DNA from: Bettongia penicillata ogilbyi | Lineage: Eukaryota > Chordata > Mammalia > Diprotodontia > Potoroidae | Direction: 5' to 3' | Length of the DNA stretch: 64,000 nt | Assembly (NCBI GenBank): GCA_023548195.1 | Contig: JAJHZJ010000252.1 | Span: forward strand, 5,702,242-5,766,241 | Part shown: positions 1 through 62,770 of the stretch, piece after piece | Layout: each line of letters opens with the position of its first letter | Numbering within the stretch: position 1 is the stretch's first letter | Notes under the pieces: model-generated | The model's input: only the letters and a program-made list of their open reading frames with translations | Database searches by the model: none | Told to the model about the DNA's origin: nothing | Position numbers and translations under genes: made by a program

Positions 1-574
1 GTTAAATAAATACTCCAAATCAAAAGCTAGTGATTGGCAGGGAAATGAGGGGTAAAAGGAGAAGAGAAATGCTTAAATGTTTGCAATGACAAGCATTTAA
101 TAGCCACTATTCATCTTAAAACCCATTTCACATGCTAGATTTTCTGATTCTTGCCTCCCCCCCCCCCCCATTTTTAGCAGGAAGAAGTAGCTAATCCCCA
201 TTAGAATTTCCTTAGCCATTCAAAAGGAAAATTCTCCAACAGACAAATGAAGACTTTCTATTGTATCACCAAGGGTAAAGGGAGAAAAAAAGGGAAGTCA
301 GGATTTGCAAATTACATTCATTTTGATTTTCCTTTTTATCTGTACCGAAAAGGAATACTGCTCTTGCATAGATTACCAGAACTTAGATATCATATGCAAA
401 GTGGAATGCCTGGACCTAAATATCTACTATAGGAATCTACCTATAGAATAATAAGCTGAGACAACTCTTTGGTGTTTTAGATATGGAATGAGCCAATCAA
501 TTCTTATTAGTTAGGATAAATGTAATCAGTTAAACCCCTGCAAAACAGGTTAGCAGTTAATTTTCTCTGTATAA
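1..574. other. Downstream flank, no recognised feature
   Basis: AT-rich DNA with a run of 13 C at 157-169. I see no exon, repeat family or conserved motif that I can name. Confidence 0.5.
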
Positions 575-812
575 CTTTTACTATTCAGTTGTTTCAGACT
601 CTTTTTGACTCCATTTTTTAAAGATACTGGAGTTTACTATTTCCTCCTCCAGCTCGCTTTATAGATGAAGAAACTGAGGCAAACAGGGTGAAGTGACTTG
701 CCCAGGGTCACACAGCTAACAAGTATCTGAGGCCAGATTTGAACTTAGAAAGAGGAGCCTTTCTGACTCCAGGTCCAGTACTCCATCTACTGCTCCATCT
801 AGTTGCTGAAGT
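575..812 (-). mobile_element. CORE-SINE with RTE-type tail (MAR1-like)
   Basis: Reads in reverse: tail with the AAGAGTC motif first, then the core (CTGTGTGACCCTGGGCAAGT) and head. The tail resembles RTE/BovB 3' ends, which fits the known marsupial MAR1 SINE mobilised by RTE. Confidence 0.75.
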
Positions 813-984
813 ATAGCTTGAAGTCAAGTTAAAGAAAAATCTACAGTCAGATTCTTAGGATACTCTTTTTTTTTAAGATAAAAGAAAGAGTGGTGTGAGC
901 CATTTAAAATCAGATGAGTATCCTAGCTTCAGTGAAATTAACAAAAAATATTTGAATGAACTCTTTTTTTGTAGTGGCAAAGTA

Positions 985-1461
985 CTGGAAATGAAAGGGG
1001 TGCCCCTCTGTCAGAGAACAAAGCATGGCATATGAATTAATAAAATACTGTAGGATACTACTGTGCCATAAGAAACGTTGAAATGGAATAGTTCTGAAGA
1101 AAACTGGGAAGACTTGTATGAACTGATGCTGAGTGAGCAGAATCTGAACAATTTATATTATTACATTACATTATGTTACATTAGTTATTACATTGTTATT
1201 ACATTAACAGGAACGTAAAAACAAATAACTTGAAAAGAATTAAGAGCCCTGATCGATGTAATGACCAATCCTTACGACCGATGTCTGACTATGAAGACAG
1301 AGAACTACATTTTTGGACAAGGCCAACATAGGAATTTGCTTTGCTTGATTATGCATATTTGTTACAAGAGTTTTGTTTTTATTTTTGTCCAGTGGAGAGG
1401 GGAGAAGAGATTCTTACTCATCGAAAATTAAGAGATGTTGTTGCCCAATGAAAAAATAAAA
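985..1461 (+). mobile_element. L1 3' end fragment
   Basis: Contains the diverged ORF2 end (GGCATATGAA, CTGTGCCATAAGAAA, GAACTGATGCTGAGTGA) and a 3' UTR ending in an A-rich AAAAAATAAAA tail. It is 5' truncated and has no intact frame. Confidence 0.7.
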
Positions 1462-1974
1462 TTTAACCCTAATAATGAGGATAAAAGCTAAAAATACCTG
1501 AATTTCCGAAGGAGCATAAGGGATATTAGCAAACACAGGCACAGATTTTTTTTTAGTCAATTAATCTCAATGACATCTAAATCTGAATCTACCTTCATAA
1601 ATTTCCTTGTAGAACTGAAGAACTTCAAATATATGAAGAATAGAAAATCAATTCATACATGTAACCTTCAATTTCATTCAATATCTGGACACCTGAAATG
1701 CATACTTGGCTATCCAGAGTCTGCTCTATTTTTCCCAACCCTCCCTCCCTCCTTCTCTTTTTCCCTTTTTCCTTCTTCTCCTAGAGTTCTAAACACCCTG
1801 TTAGCCCAAAGAATGAGGCCAAAGGAGCTCTGTTCATTTTCCCTCCCCAGAAATGAGCACAGTTCTAGGAACAAACTACCTCTGGATACAAAAACAATGA
1901 AATTAGTAACTGTTCCTTGAAATGTCAGGAAAAAATATGTCCTATTCAAACCTATGAGGGGGAGGTGAGTTGTA

Positions 1975-2095
1975 ATTATTTTTGTTATTAAACTGTGAGT
2001 TCCTTGAGAGTAGGAACTGTCTTTTGCTCTTTTTGTATCCTCAACTTAGCATAGTGCCTGGTACATAGTAGACGCTTGATAAATGTTCATTGACT
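1975..2095 (+). mobile_element. L2 3' end relic
   Basis: Shows the typical ending: CTTGAGAGTAGGAACTGTCT, then AGTGCCTGGTACATAGTAGA and AAATGTTCATTGA. This is a common therian LINE2 remnant. Confidence 0.65.
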
Positions 2096-2099
2096 GAAT

Positions 2100-2345
2100 A
2101 ATAGTTAGCATTTATATAACATTTTAAGGTTTTCAAAGCACTTTACAAATATTGACTTAATTTATCCTCACAACAACATTGGGAGTTGTTACTATAATCC
2201 TCTTTTTACAGGGGAAGAAGCTGAGGCAGGCAGAGGTTAAGTGATTTGCAGGGGGACACACAGTCTATGAGGCAGGATTTGCTGCAGGTCTTCCAGACTC
2301 CAGGTTCAGGGCTCTAACCTTTGTGTCTTCTAGCTGCCTCATTAA
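2100..2345 (-). mobile_element. MIR-type CORE-SINE
   Basis: Reversed MIR pattern: AAAGCACTTTACAAATATTG, CCTCACAACAAC, GCTGAGGCAGGCAGAGGTTAAG and a reversed head ending TAGCTGCCT. Confidence 0.7.
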
Positions 2346-2629
2346 TTTGTGGTCTATAAATTTCAGGACAGTAATAAAGTCAAATAAAAATTGCAAAGAC
2401 ATTATGTAGACTTTTAAAAAGCTTAAGTAGTGGTCATGGGAATAATTTTAAATTATATGAATTTACTAAACAACTAATTCATTGTAATTCTTCCCTTCAA
2501 ACATTAAGTGACTAGAAGAGAAAAGTCTTGTCTGCCTGCACTGTCTTATTGCTGAAACTTAGGCAGCTGGTCCACCTTTACCATCATCATTAGTAGGTAA
2601 CTACTGAACACTTGGGTGAGTCTGGAGAT

Positions 2630-2830
2630 GGAGGCAGAGTTAGATCTCTGGGCTAGGAACTGACAAGACGAGTGTTCACATCTCCCCATAGCTATGTGAT
2701 GCTGAGCAAGTCCCTAACTTCTAGATGCCTCAAGTACCACCCTAAAATTTATCAACTAGGTCACAGGTTTACTAGGGATGTGATCTGCATTGGTGAAGGA
2801 ATTTACCATGCTGAATTCCCCACTGTCCCA
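2630..2830 (+). mobile_element. Old tRNA-derived SINE with GTGAAGGAATTT-type tail
   Basis: Head with a diverged GCTATGTGATGCTGAGCAAG core, then a tail (GATCTGCATTGGTGAAGGAA) that recurs near 31900, 44290, 46960 and 58010. The family is not named with confidence; THER1-like is my guess. Confidence 0.5.
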
Positions 2831-3124
2831 ACTTTTAGGTTTTTTGCATAGTTGCATATGTAAAGCACTAGGCTGGAGAATTCAGTATCGACTATTGCAA
2901 AACCACTCATGTTCTGCTGTTAGAATCTAGGTCCTCTCAAGAACACTGCACCACACTGCCCTACAAGAGAAGGAACAGCCAGGAGAGCTATTCCCCGATA
3001 GTCACTGCATACTTGAAATTCAAACATGTAAGAACAGATGGAATTACTTAACTTAGGCTAGGGTCCTACAGCCAGGAGAATCAGGTGTCTCTGGTCTGTA
3101 CAAGGAACGTTAAAAATACTAATA

Positions 3125-3350
3125 CTGATAGGCAGACTTTATGTAGCACTTGACATGTTTTCTCATCTGATCCTCACAACCACCCTGTGAAAGTGGGTAC
3201 TATTATTAAACCCACCTTGTCGATTAGAAAACTGGAACTGAGAGAGGTTAAGTGATTTGTTCAGGTTCATATAGACATGAACATACAGACTTGTCTGAGG
3301 CAAGATTTGAACTCAAATCTTCCTGACTCCAAGTCCAGTACTCTATTCAA
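3125..3350 (-). mobile_element. MIR-type CORE-SINE
   Basis: Reversed pattern with GATCCTCACAACCACCCTGT, GAGAGAGGTTAAGTGATTTG and CTTCCTGACTCCAAGTCCAG. Confidence 0.7.
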
Positions 3351-3384
3351 CTATTCAACATAGGGAAGGGGGAAGGGAGAGATA

Positions 3385-3632
3385 AACTTTTATTATAGCA
3401 CCTGCCAGGTGTTAAGCACTTTTCAAATAATACCTCATTTGTTCCTCACTACAAACCTGTCAGGTAGGTGGTATTACTGCTGTCATTTTACTGTTGAGGA
3501 AACTAAGGCAGAAAGAGGTAAAGTGACTCATTCAGGGTCACACAGCTGATAAATGTTTGAGGCAGGTTTTGAACTCAGGTCTCCCTGATTCAAGGCCCAG
3601 ATCTCTATCCACTGTGCCATCTAGCTGTCTTT
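3385..3632 (-). mobile_element. MIR-type CORE-SINE
   Basis: A second, nearly complete reversed copy next to the previous one: AAACCTGTCAGGTAGGTGGT, TCAGGGTCACACAGCTGATA, CACTGTGCCATCTAGCTG. Both lie in the 3' UTR or just beyond it. Confidence 0.75.
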
Positions 3633-4076
3633 TAGAGAATATTATGGGAATATTTTTGAAGAGCTTTCTGTCTGATTTTTCCTAATTCTAATATGCCTGA
3701 ACTAAACCTGTTCTTGGAAATGTTTCTGTTTAATTGAATTGGGCTGCTCTATTAGCAATCTGGAGCAGTCTCAGCTGCTAACCTCTTTGAATCATCAAAG
3801 GGTGGAATCAGTATCTGGGTCAGTGGGTTCCTAAATACTTGGACAGTTTTCCTGTACATATGTTGGAGCCACTGAGATAATACACAATATATAAAAGAAA
3901 ATGAATCAACTGGTTTTCTTTTGTCTTGTTTAAAGATGGATCCTACTTCAGAAATGATCCCCACATAGGTAGAAAATAAAAGCTATCAAAGTTTCTCTAG
4001 TTTTCATTTGTTTCTATTAATGATCAGCATTTGTTTGGGCATATGGCTCATGTCCACATTTCCTGATGGAGAGAAG

Positions 4077-55331
<51,255 letters not shown>

Positions 55332-55364
55332 GGCTGCTTGAGATGAATGCCCTGACTGCACCCT

Positions 55365-55469
55365 TTTTCTGTACTATGTACCCTTTTCCCATGAGGAAGT
55401 GAAAACAGTAACCCCAGAGAGAAATCTATTTCCTTTTCTACTGTCAGAAGTTAGGTAACCATTGGTCAA
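55365..55469 (-). promoter_or_regulatory. CYBB: CYBB proximal myeloid promoter
   Basis: Read on the minus strand, four motifs sit in the order I recall for the human CYBB promoter. A CCAAT box (GACCAAT, plus-strand ATTGGTC) lies at 55461-55467. An ETS/IRF-like AGAAAAGGAAA lies at 55439-55429. GTTTTCACTTCCTC, a PU.1-type site, lies at 55406-55393. TACATAGTA, standing for the TATA-like element, lies at 55380-55372, about 40 bases before the start codon. In human these bind CP1/CDP, IRF/ETS factors and PU.1 and limit expression to myeloid cells. The match is from memory, not from an alignment. Confidence 0.8.
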
Positions 55470-56087
55470 TAAAGAAGAATTATTTCCCTGCTCACTTTAA
55501 ATGTTTAAACCACAGAGACTTTTTTTGAGTGGATTTAAAAAAAACATGTTGAAATCTTTAAAAGGATATAACCAAACCATTTTCTTAAATTGAGAAGCAA
55601 TGTTTGAATTTTAAAATGTGACTACTACCGAATTCATGGGTATTTTATGCACCAAGGGCTTTTTTATCAATTGATCCTTAACTAGAACATGTAAAGTGTT
55701 CAGGTATATCTTTCTTTAGGTTCAGTAGAAAACACATTAATTAGTAACTTTTTTCCTTTACTCTTGCAATCGCTGAGATGGAGGAAGTTTGGCACACTTA
55801 GAAAGGTTTTTTGACAAATTGCTGGGCCTAAAGATCAAAATTTTCTCTTTTAGGTTTAGCATGTATGTGCTAAGGGAGATCAGGGAGAACCATGTGACAA
55901 AATCAAGGGTCTTCCAAGTCTCAGCAGACTCCAGAAGCCAGGGCCTCTACTTAGGCCAGCTCACACTGGAGCAAGAATCACGCCTACAACATTTCCAAAG
56001 AACAGGTCTTTGCTTGAAGACTTCAGGGGACAAGGAAACCTCTGCCTCCCCAAGGCAGCTCATTCTACTTTAAGTTTAGCGCTTTCT

Positions 56088-56335
56088 TCTTTAGTTTTCA
56101 TGGTGATCGCCTCTGTGGCCCCATTTGGGATTTTCTTGTCAAAGATACTGGAATTTTTTGTCATTTCGTTCTCCAGCTCATTTCAGAAATGAAGAAACTG
56201 AGGCAAACAGCATTAAGTGACTTGCCCAGGACCACATGCTGATAAGTGTCTGAGGCTGAATTTGAACTCATCAGTATCAATCTTCCTGATTGCAAGCCCA
56301 GCACTCATAGGTGACTATGGAGGCACCTAGCTGCC
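56088..56335 (-). mobile_element. MAR1-like SINE
   Basis: Reversed copy about 0.75 kb upstream of the CYBB start codon: GCCCCATTTGGGATTTTCTT, AAAGATACTGGAATTTTTTG, GAGGCACCTAGCTGCC. Confidence 0.8.
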
Positions 56336-56344
56336 CTATCACAT

Positions 56345-56860
56345 GCAATAATCCTTTAAATATTTCAAGACAATTATCATGTTCCACTTAAATTGAGTCT
56401 TCTTCTGTCCAATTGGTCATCTTACAGCATGATAGGAAGGTCCTTCCCCAATTTAGCTGCCATCCTCTGAATGCTCTGAAATTCATCCCTGTCCTTCCTG
56501 ACGTATGATGCTGAACACAGTTCTCTTAATGTGGTATGGCTAAGTCTCCTGGGATTATCTTCCAAGTCTAATTCTGCTCATTCTATCTCTCTTAGGGCAC
56601 CCTGAGATTAGAGGGTGATCGATTGGATGGGATTTAAGAGGTCATCTGCTTCAATTTCTTCAGGTGACAGATGAGGAAGAATGATCTACCCAGGGTCACA
56701 CAGTTATCAAGAGGCAGGATTGAACCCAGTGCCTCACAGTTCTAAATATAGTTCTTTATGCACTACACCATGCTTCCTCTGGAGCACATTAGCTCTTTTG
56801 GCTGCCATAATACATTTAACTTGTATTGAACTTGCAGTCCACTGTGCTCAGAACTGGCTC
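56345..56860 (-). mobile_element. CR1/L3-like LINE, split by a MIR
   Basis: Reversed blocks TTAAATATTTCAAGACAATT and TCATGTTCCACTTAAATTGA match the conserved CR1/L3 3' region. A reversed MIR-like unit interrupts it at about 56590-56780 (GACAGATGAGGAAGAATGAT, CCCAGGGTCACACAGTTATC). Confidence 0.5.
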
Positions 56861-57332
56861 TAACTACTAATGGGATGGGTATAAAAGCAGTGAGGATAGG
56901 GGAGCAAAATGGGGAGGCTGATGGGAGAAGAAGGGGAGGGGGAAAGAATGAGAGATAGGGGGCATGGGGGGATAATAACATTATCTGGGAATGCTATTAC
57001 CTCTGTCCCCAAATCACTTTGCTCTTGTGAAAGAGAACCTACTCTATCCTCACCAGCCCATTAAAACAAAAAATTAATTTGCCTCTGTCCCCTCAGAAAA
57101 AAAAGATTTATGAAAAAAGTATCACACTGGAACCTAATTCAATAAATATCTTCCCTTCCATAGATTCAAGAAATGGTATTTTATTTGTCTTTTTTCTCTC
57201 CTATTATAATTCCTGCAAGCCCCCTGCCCCCAATAATTTTTAGGGGAAAGGAAATCAAGAAGAGTCTTTTCGTGGAACAATTTACTCCTCCTCATTGTTT
57301 GTTTTGGTTTTGTGTTTGAAACAGCAATCAAA

Positions 57333-57475
57333 GGGGCGGCTGGGTGGTGCAGTGGTTAGAGCACTGACCCTGGAGTCAGGAGGACCTGAGTTCAAATCCA
57401 ATCTCAGACAGTGTGTGATTCTGGGCAAGTCATCAACCCAGATTGCCTCCTCTCTCCCCACTCCCAGAAAAAGAC
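57333..57475 (+). mobile_element. Short tRNA-derived marsupial SINE
   Basis: GGGGCGGCTGGGTGGTGCAG, AGCACTGACCCTGGAGTCAG, GATTCTGGGCAAGTCATCAA, then a short tail. The flanks AGCAATCAAAG and AGCAATTAGAG may be a target-site duplication (9 of 11). Good preservation suggests a younger insertion. Confidence 0.7.
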
Positions 57476-57609
57476 AAAGCAATTAGAGATATGAAAATAA
57501 GGATATCTTTCCAAATTAGAGAATATCCCTTGCTTTCTGAGCTGGAAGCAGTGATGCAGAGTAGTAAGAATGAAAACATTTTGCTTTCCTATACCTAAGT
57601 TTGAGAAGC

Positions 57610-57800
57610 AGTAAAGCATAATGGAGAGTTTTCTTTAAGCTAGAAAAGCCTGCTTGGAAATCCTCCCTCTGATAAAGACCCACTGTATAACCCTGGGCAA
57701 GTCACTTAACTTCATTTTGCTTTAATCCACTGGAGAAGGTTTGCCAAGAAAACCCTATGGACAGTATTGGTGTGTTATGGTCCACGGGCTAACAAAAGTC
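57610..57800 (+). mobile_element. Diverged MAR1-like SINE
   Basis: AACCCTGGGCAAGTCACTTA, GAAGGTTTGCCAAGAAAACC and CTAACAAAAGTCAGATGAGA keep the order core then RTE-type tail. Confidence 0.6.
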
Positions 57801-58099
57801 AGATGAGATTAAACAGAAACAATCCCTAAATAAATATCCCTGCTGCTATATGTTGACTTCATTTTAAAATGTTATCTATATTTTATTGTATTTTGTTAAA
57901 TATTTTTTGATTGCATTTTAATCTGCTTCAGGTCATACTTGAGAGGTTGCATATAGACAGCTGGTCACACTTTGACTTCTCTGCTGTAGGGAACCCTCTA
58001 AGCTGTCAGCTTACATTTCTAGATGGAATTTCCTTACCTGAGAGTTTCCTACACCAATTAAATGCCATGTCTAGCCCCTATCCTAGGGACATTCACTGA

Positions 58100-59354
58100 T
58101 GAACATAAAGTCAAGACCCATCATCAGTTAGGGCCATTTGGGCACACTGCCCTGTTTGAGGTTCCAGTTGGAAATTCCCCACCCCTCCCCACCAAAGCAG
58201 TTAAGTAGTTAGAGAAACAACAGGAAGCAAGACTCCCTTTTGCCCTCCCAGCAGACTGAGGCAACTTCCCCTGAGCAGAGGTAGGTCCTCTGGCTGCATA
58301 GATGCAAGGTTGCAAAATCTCTCCACCTGAGAGATAATAGGGGACCAACTTGCAGAGGGATGGAGCTGGAAACCCTGACACCAGGGATTGTTGCAAAGAC
58401 CGGCAGCGATTTTAAGGCTCTCGGTGACATTTTGTAGGGAGGTGAGGAATTGCGGGAGGAAGGGCAAAGCATTGAGACTGAGCTTTGTCTGCTGCCTATT
58501 GGACAGCTCTCTGGTTCTAAAGGGGTCAGGGTCTCACAGTTAAAGGAAAAAGGGATGAGGAAGGTGATGGATCTTGATCCAGTTGCTCCGTCCTTTTCAG
58601 ATATAAAGAATCAATGGAAAGCTGACGTTCAGTACAGGAGGAACCAGCTCAGAATCGGTGACATACTATTCTAACATTTTACTTACTGGTTATAAAGCAA
58701 TATAGTAAAGCAAAAAGAAGCAAAAAAAATTTGAATGGCATCTTCAGACCTCCAGTTACATTTTAAACATTTTATTTTTTTATAATCATACTCATTAGTT
58801 GCAAGAATTTGTAGCGGACTCAAAATAGCATGACCCTAGGATTGGTTGACACCAGTGGGCTTGCTAAAATAGCACTGGCTTCTCAAACTGAGCAGAGAAA
58901 ATGTCCTTCTCAAGAAGGCTGCCCAGAGTCCCTGGTCTACGAGCTTGACACTTGCCCCGGTTCCTGCCCTAGTTCTCTAACACAATTCCCCAAATGCCTT
59001 CAGCTTCAATCAGCAAGACTTCTCTCTCTACAGTGTCCAAGTGAAAGAAGTCCTCTTCACATTGTTCTGTTTTCAACATCCTGTGCTTTTGCCCCCTTCT
59101 CCTTGTTCCCCATGCCACTCTTGTCTATTTTTTAAAAATTGTATTTTGTATCCTGAACTTAACGCAAAAAAATTAATCCTCCATAATAAAACATGTGTGG
59201 AACAGAAAAAATTATATGTGGAATTATGAATCTCTATTTCATATAGCTGGCTTTTAATATGTAGGTATATGTGTTAAGTGTATGTGTATATGTACATGTA
59301 TATGTAACATACAAAATTCAACTTGTTACTTTCAAAGCTGTCCTGCTTGACTGT
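58100..59354. other. Upstream intergenic, low-repeat and locally GC-richer
   Basis: The part at 58140-58500 is GC-richer than its surroundings and has no repeat signature. It lies about 3 kb upstream of the CYBB start codon. No gene is recognised; overlapping open frames on the minus strand look accidental. Confidence 0.35.
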
Positions 59355-59465
59355 GTTTCTTTAGAATATAAGCTCCTTGAGGGCAAGGACTTTTTCTTTT
59401 TTGATTGTATTTTTGCTCCCAATGCTTAGCACAGTACTCTGTAAATAGGAAGTAACTCATAAATG
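59355..59465 (+). mobile_element. L2 3' end relic
   Basis: TATAAGCTCCTTGAGGGCAA, AATGCTTAGCACAGTACTCT, followed by a run of about 20 T. Confidence 0.65.
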
Positions 59466-59539
59466 AGTCTTTTTTTTTTTTTTTTTTTTTGCTTCCTTCA
59501 GAAAAATCTATCTTCTTCAGGGCATTTAAAAAATACTTC

Positions 59540-59815
<276 letters not shown>

Positions 59816-60149
59816 TTATATCTCTCTCTACCCTTCTAGCTTCTTTCTCCCTCCTCCAAATCATCCTCAATTTAAAAAAAAAGAAAAATACTATCTTTTT
59901 AATAAATACGCAGAATCAAGTAAAAAAAAGCAAAGAAACATTTTTACCCATTTTCCATGTCCAAAAATTCTTGTCTCACTTTGGACTTTAGGTCCTTCAC
60001 TTCTCTAACAGAAAGTGAGTGGCATGCTTCATCATTGGGCCTCTGGAGTTGTGCTAAGTGGTTGCATCTCTCACGGTTCTTAAATCTTTCAAAACTATTT
60101 TCCTTTACAATGTTATTGCTGTATAAATTATTCTCCTAATCCTGTTTAT

Positions 60150-60440
60150 TCACAGAATTCTTCCCAGATTTTTATGAAACCATCACTTTTATGATTTTTA
60201 TGACATGATAATATTCCATTGCATTCATATATCATAATTTATTCAGGCATTCACCAATTGATGGGCACCTGGTTTCCTCTGTCTTAATCTGATGCTTCAA
60301 AGTCTTGCCTTTCTCAGCTGTGATTCATCTACATCTCCAGGCACATTTGTGAGCAAGGATTGCCTTTAGGGTGATCATAGCTAGCTGAGACATTATTAAT
60401 TGTCATAATGTGAAGCTGTTGGATTTCATGGGTACATAAG
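60150..60440 (-). mobile_element. L1 3' end relic, reversed
   Basis: The complement reads AGGTGCCCATCAATTGGTGA and AATGCAATGGAATATTATCA, the diverged ORF2 end. Confidence 0.6.
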
Positions 60441-61269
60441 CTATTATTTTTAACCAATGACCCCTCACACTATATTTGGTATACCACATAGGTACAGAAA
60501 TGTACTCGTGGTTTCTCAGTGAAACTCTCTAAACCCCTTTTTTTTTTCCTTTTTCTAACTTACAGCTTAGGTACAGCTGCTAGCAGGGTGCTTATTATTT
60601 GCCTCCCTCAGTGTCTTTGTTTCATGGTAGGTTAACTCTCCTCTTCTATTCCCTTCCAATTTCAAGTAAAAATGAGAACTCAAAGTGCTCTGTTGGTGAA
60701 ACACCCACAATGGAATTTCACCTGCCCAAAAATAAAAATGATGATACTGATCAGGGTACATAATTTTACATGTAGAAGAAAGTGTAGCAGTAGGGGGCAA
60801 CTCCACATATCCCTTTGGGGTATGTGTTCCCCAACTTACAGCTATCCCAGGTTCAAAATATTATGTGAGTCTGCTTTTGGTTAACTTTGATAGTCATCTG
60901 AGTATACGAAGCAAAGAACTTAATGAAATAGCATACTAAAAGAAACACAATACAATATTTTCATTGCAAAACTGGGATTTGTTCTCTTAAAAATGGATAT
61001 AAAAATAGGATCAGTTAGAAGAACATGCATATATATGGAGTCCACATGGAGAGACATATAAGAGCATGTGCATTCAGGGAACACACATAGTGGGAAATGA
61101 GTATGGATGCGATATATGGGGACGGGGGAACATGTATGACTGTGATCATTTTAAATTTTATATTGTCTGATGTTACATTTATAATGATAGGATTCCAATA
61201 TGGAGTCACTTAGGCTAAGTGATCCCAATGCTGATATAATATGTAGGCAAAGAAATATAAGGCTGTACT

Positions 61270-61835
61270 TTTCCGTCATTCTGGCTGATGTTAACCTTGT
61301 ATCAGGCAGTTAATGCTTACAGCTTCTGATTGCATTAAACTCCTGACCATCTGCAGGACTCATCCCTCCTTTCCCCCACCCCCCCCAATCCTGCTGCTTT
61401 AGTCAGTCAACTCAGACCATCTCCCAGTTTCTGGCCCCAATAAAGGAATTCCCCCTACAAGAGCCTTGCTGAAGACAGGTATTGATAAGTGACACTGAGA
61501 ACTCCTCAGCTACATCTGAGTCTGATTAGGAATCCTCACCCTCTACCCCCACCAATGTGGCATCAATTACTTATTCTTCACCAACCCCGTTTTGGGGTAT
61601 GTAACTTCCATTCCTGAATCCCAACTTTGAACATCTTCTTGCCCTGATACATCTCCTTTCATCTCATACTGAGTGAATTTCTTGCATCCAGGGGGATGAA
61701 ACTCTGTATTGCCACATAGTATGTGTGTCTTTTTTCTTTTTCTTTTTGCCTGTACTGTGCCACATAATAATAAAACCCCTTTTTCTATCAATTTCCCAAG
61801 TACCAATTTCCTCTACATTGTCAGACCCAGGTCTT
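61270..61835 (+). mobile_element. Possible ERV LTR
   Basis: Non-repetitive block with CCTTGTATCAGGCAGTTAAT near its start and AATAATAAAACCCCTTTTTC near its end, an LTR-like polyadenylation layout. Ends and duplication are not defined, and no internal retroviral region is adjacent. Confidence 0.3.
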
Positions 61836-62094
61836 TGCACTTACCCAAGACAGGACAAATAAAGCACTGACTGGGGACATTCAGAGAAGGGCTACTTCAC
61901 GCCTGTGATGCTGCAAGGTTACAGATACCATCTAGTGATGTCTGTGCACGTCAAGGAATACCTGCTGTTTGTCTTTTAGTTTCTGTTGGACGCTGCTTAG
62001 TCAAACGCGTAGTCTTCCCTAGCGATTTCTCTGTTTTAGTCTACTTCAAACACCTGTCCAGATATTGGTCAGCCAAACACTCAACACTAAACCA

Positions 62095-62230
62095 GCATAT
62101 CAGTCAAAAAGCATTTATTGAGAATCTGATGTGTCCTAAGCATTGAGAATACAAAGAGAAAAACCATGGTTTTTGCCCTCAAGGCGCTCACATGACTAAT
62201 GGAGAAGCCAATGTACAAAAAATGGTACAA
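62095..62230 (+). mobile_element. Therian interspersed repeat, family not assigned
   Basis: AGTCAAAAAGCATTTATTGA, AAGCATTGAGAATACAAAGA, CAAGGCGCTCACATGACTAA. Same family as 46205. Confidence 0.55.
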
Positions 62231-62639
62231 TTTTGCTTTCTGTATAAAAGAAAACAGAAGATAATCCACAGTGAGGACAGAAAGTCTCCTGCTAAGGAGG
62301 TAAGAAACCTCATTAGCCAAGACTCCAAGGAAACAAGGAGTATCTCTAGTAGATGATGATCTGTTAGGCACATAATCTTGAGCTTTTTGCTTAGATAGAA
62401 TCCTTGGCTATATCTTCCAGGGAATATGGGATGCTGCTATAATCTTTTTATCCCCAAGATTTTCTCTAATTCTTTTCAAAAAGGCAGAACCTCTTGACTA
62501 GGAATAAGCAAACAGCCTTCTCTTGAGTCCACCTGTCTTGTTCCTTTGGAGTCTGAGCTGCTAAGGCTTCTCACCTCCATAGCAGGAGATTTTCAGTCCT
62601 ATCTATGAATTGTCTTCCATGTTCTTGTATGTACAATTT

Positions 62640-62770
62640 TTGCATATTGTCTTCTCCAGTAGCATGTGAATTCCTTGTGGGCAGAAACCATGTTTTTGGC
62701 TTTTGTTCTCTTCCTTGTTTTCCCAGTGCTTAGCACATACCAAGTTATTAATGTTTGTTGACTGACTGAC
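62640..62770 (+). mobile_element. L2 3' end relic
   Basis: GAATTCCTTGTGGGCAGAAA, CCAGTGCTTAGCACATACCA, TTGTTGACTGACTGAC. Confidence 0.65.

Noticed and set aside
1378..3394. Minus-strand AATAAA at 3394-3389 and 1383-1378 as the CYBB polyadenylation signal
   Set aside because: The first sits at the edge of a SINE and the second in an L1 tail; without transcript data neither can be called.
58124..58472. Three overlapping minus-strand frames of 87 to 90 codons
   Set aside because: No family resemblance, no splice or codon support, and each overlaps the others in different frames.
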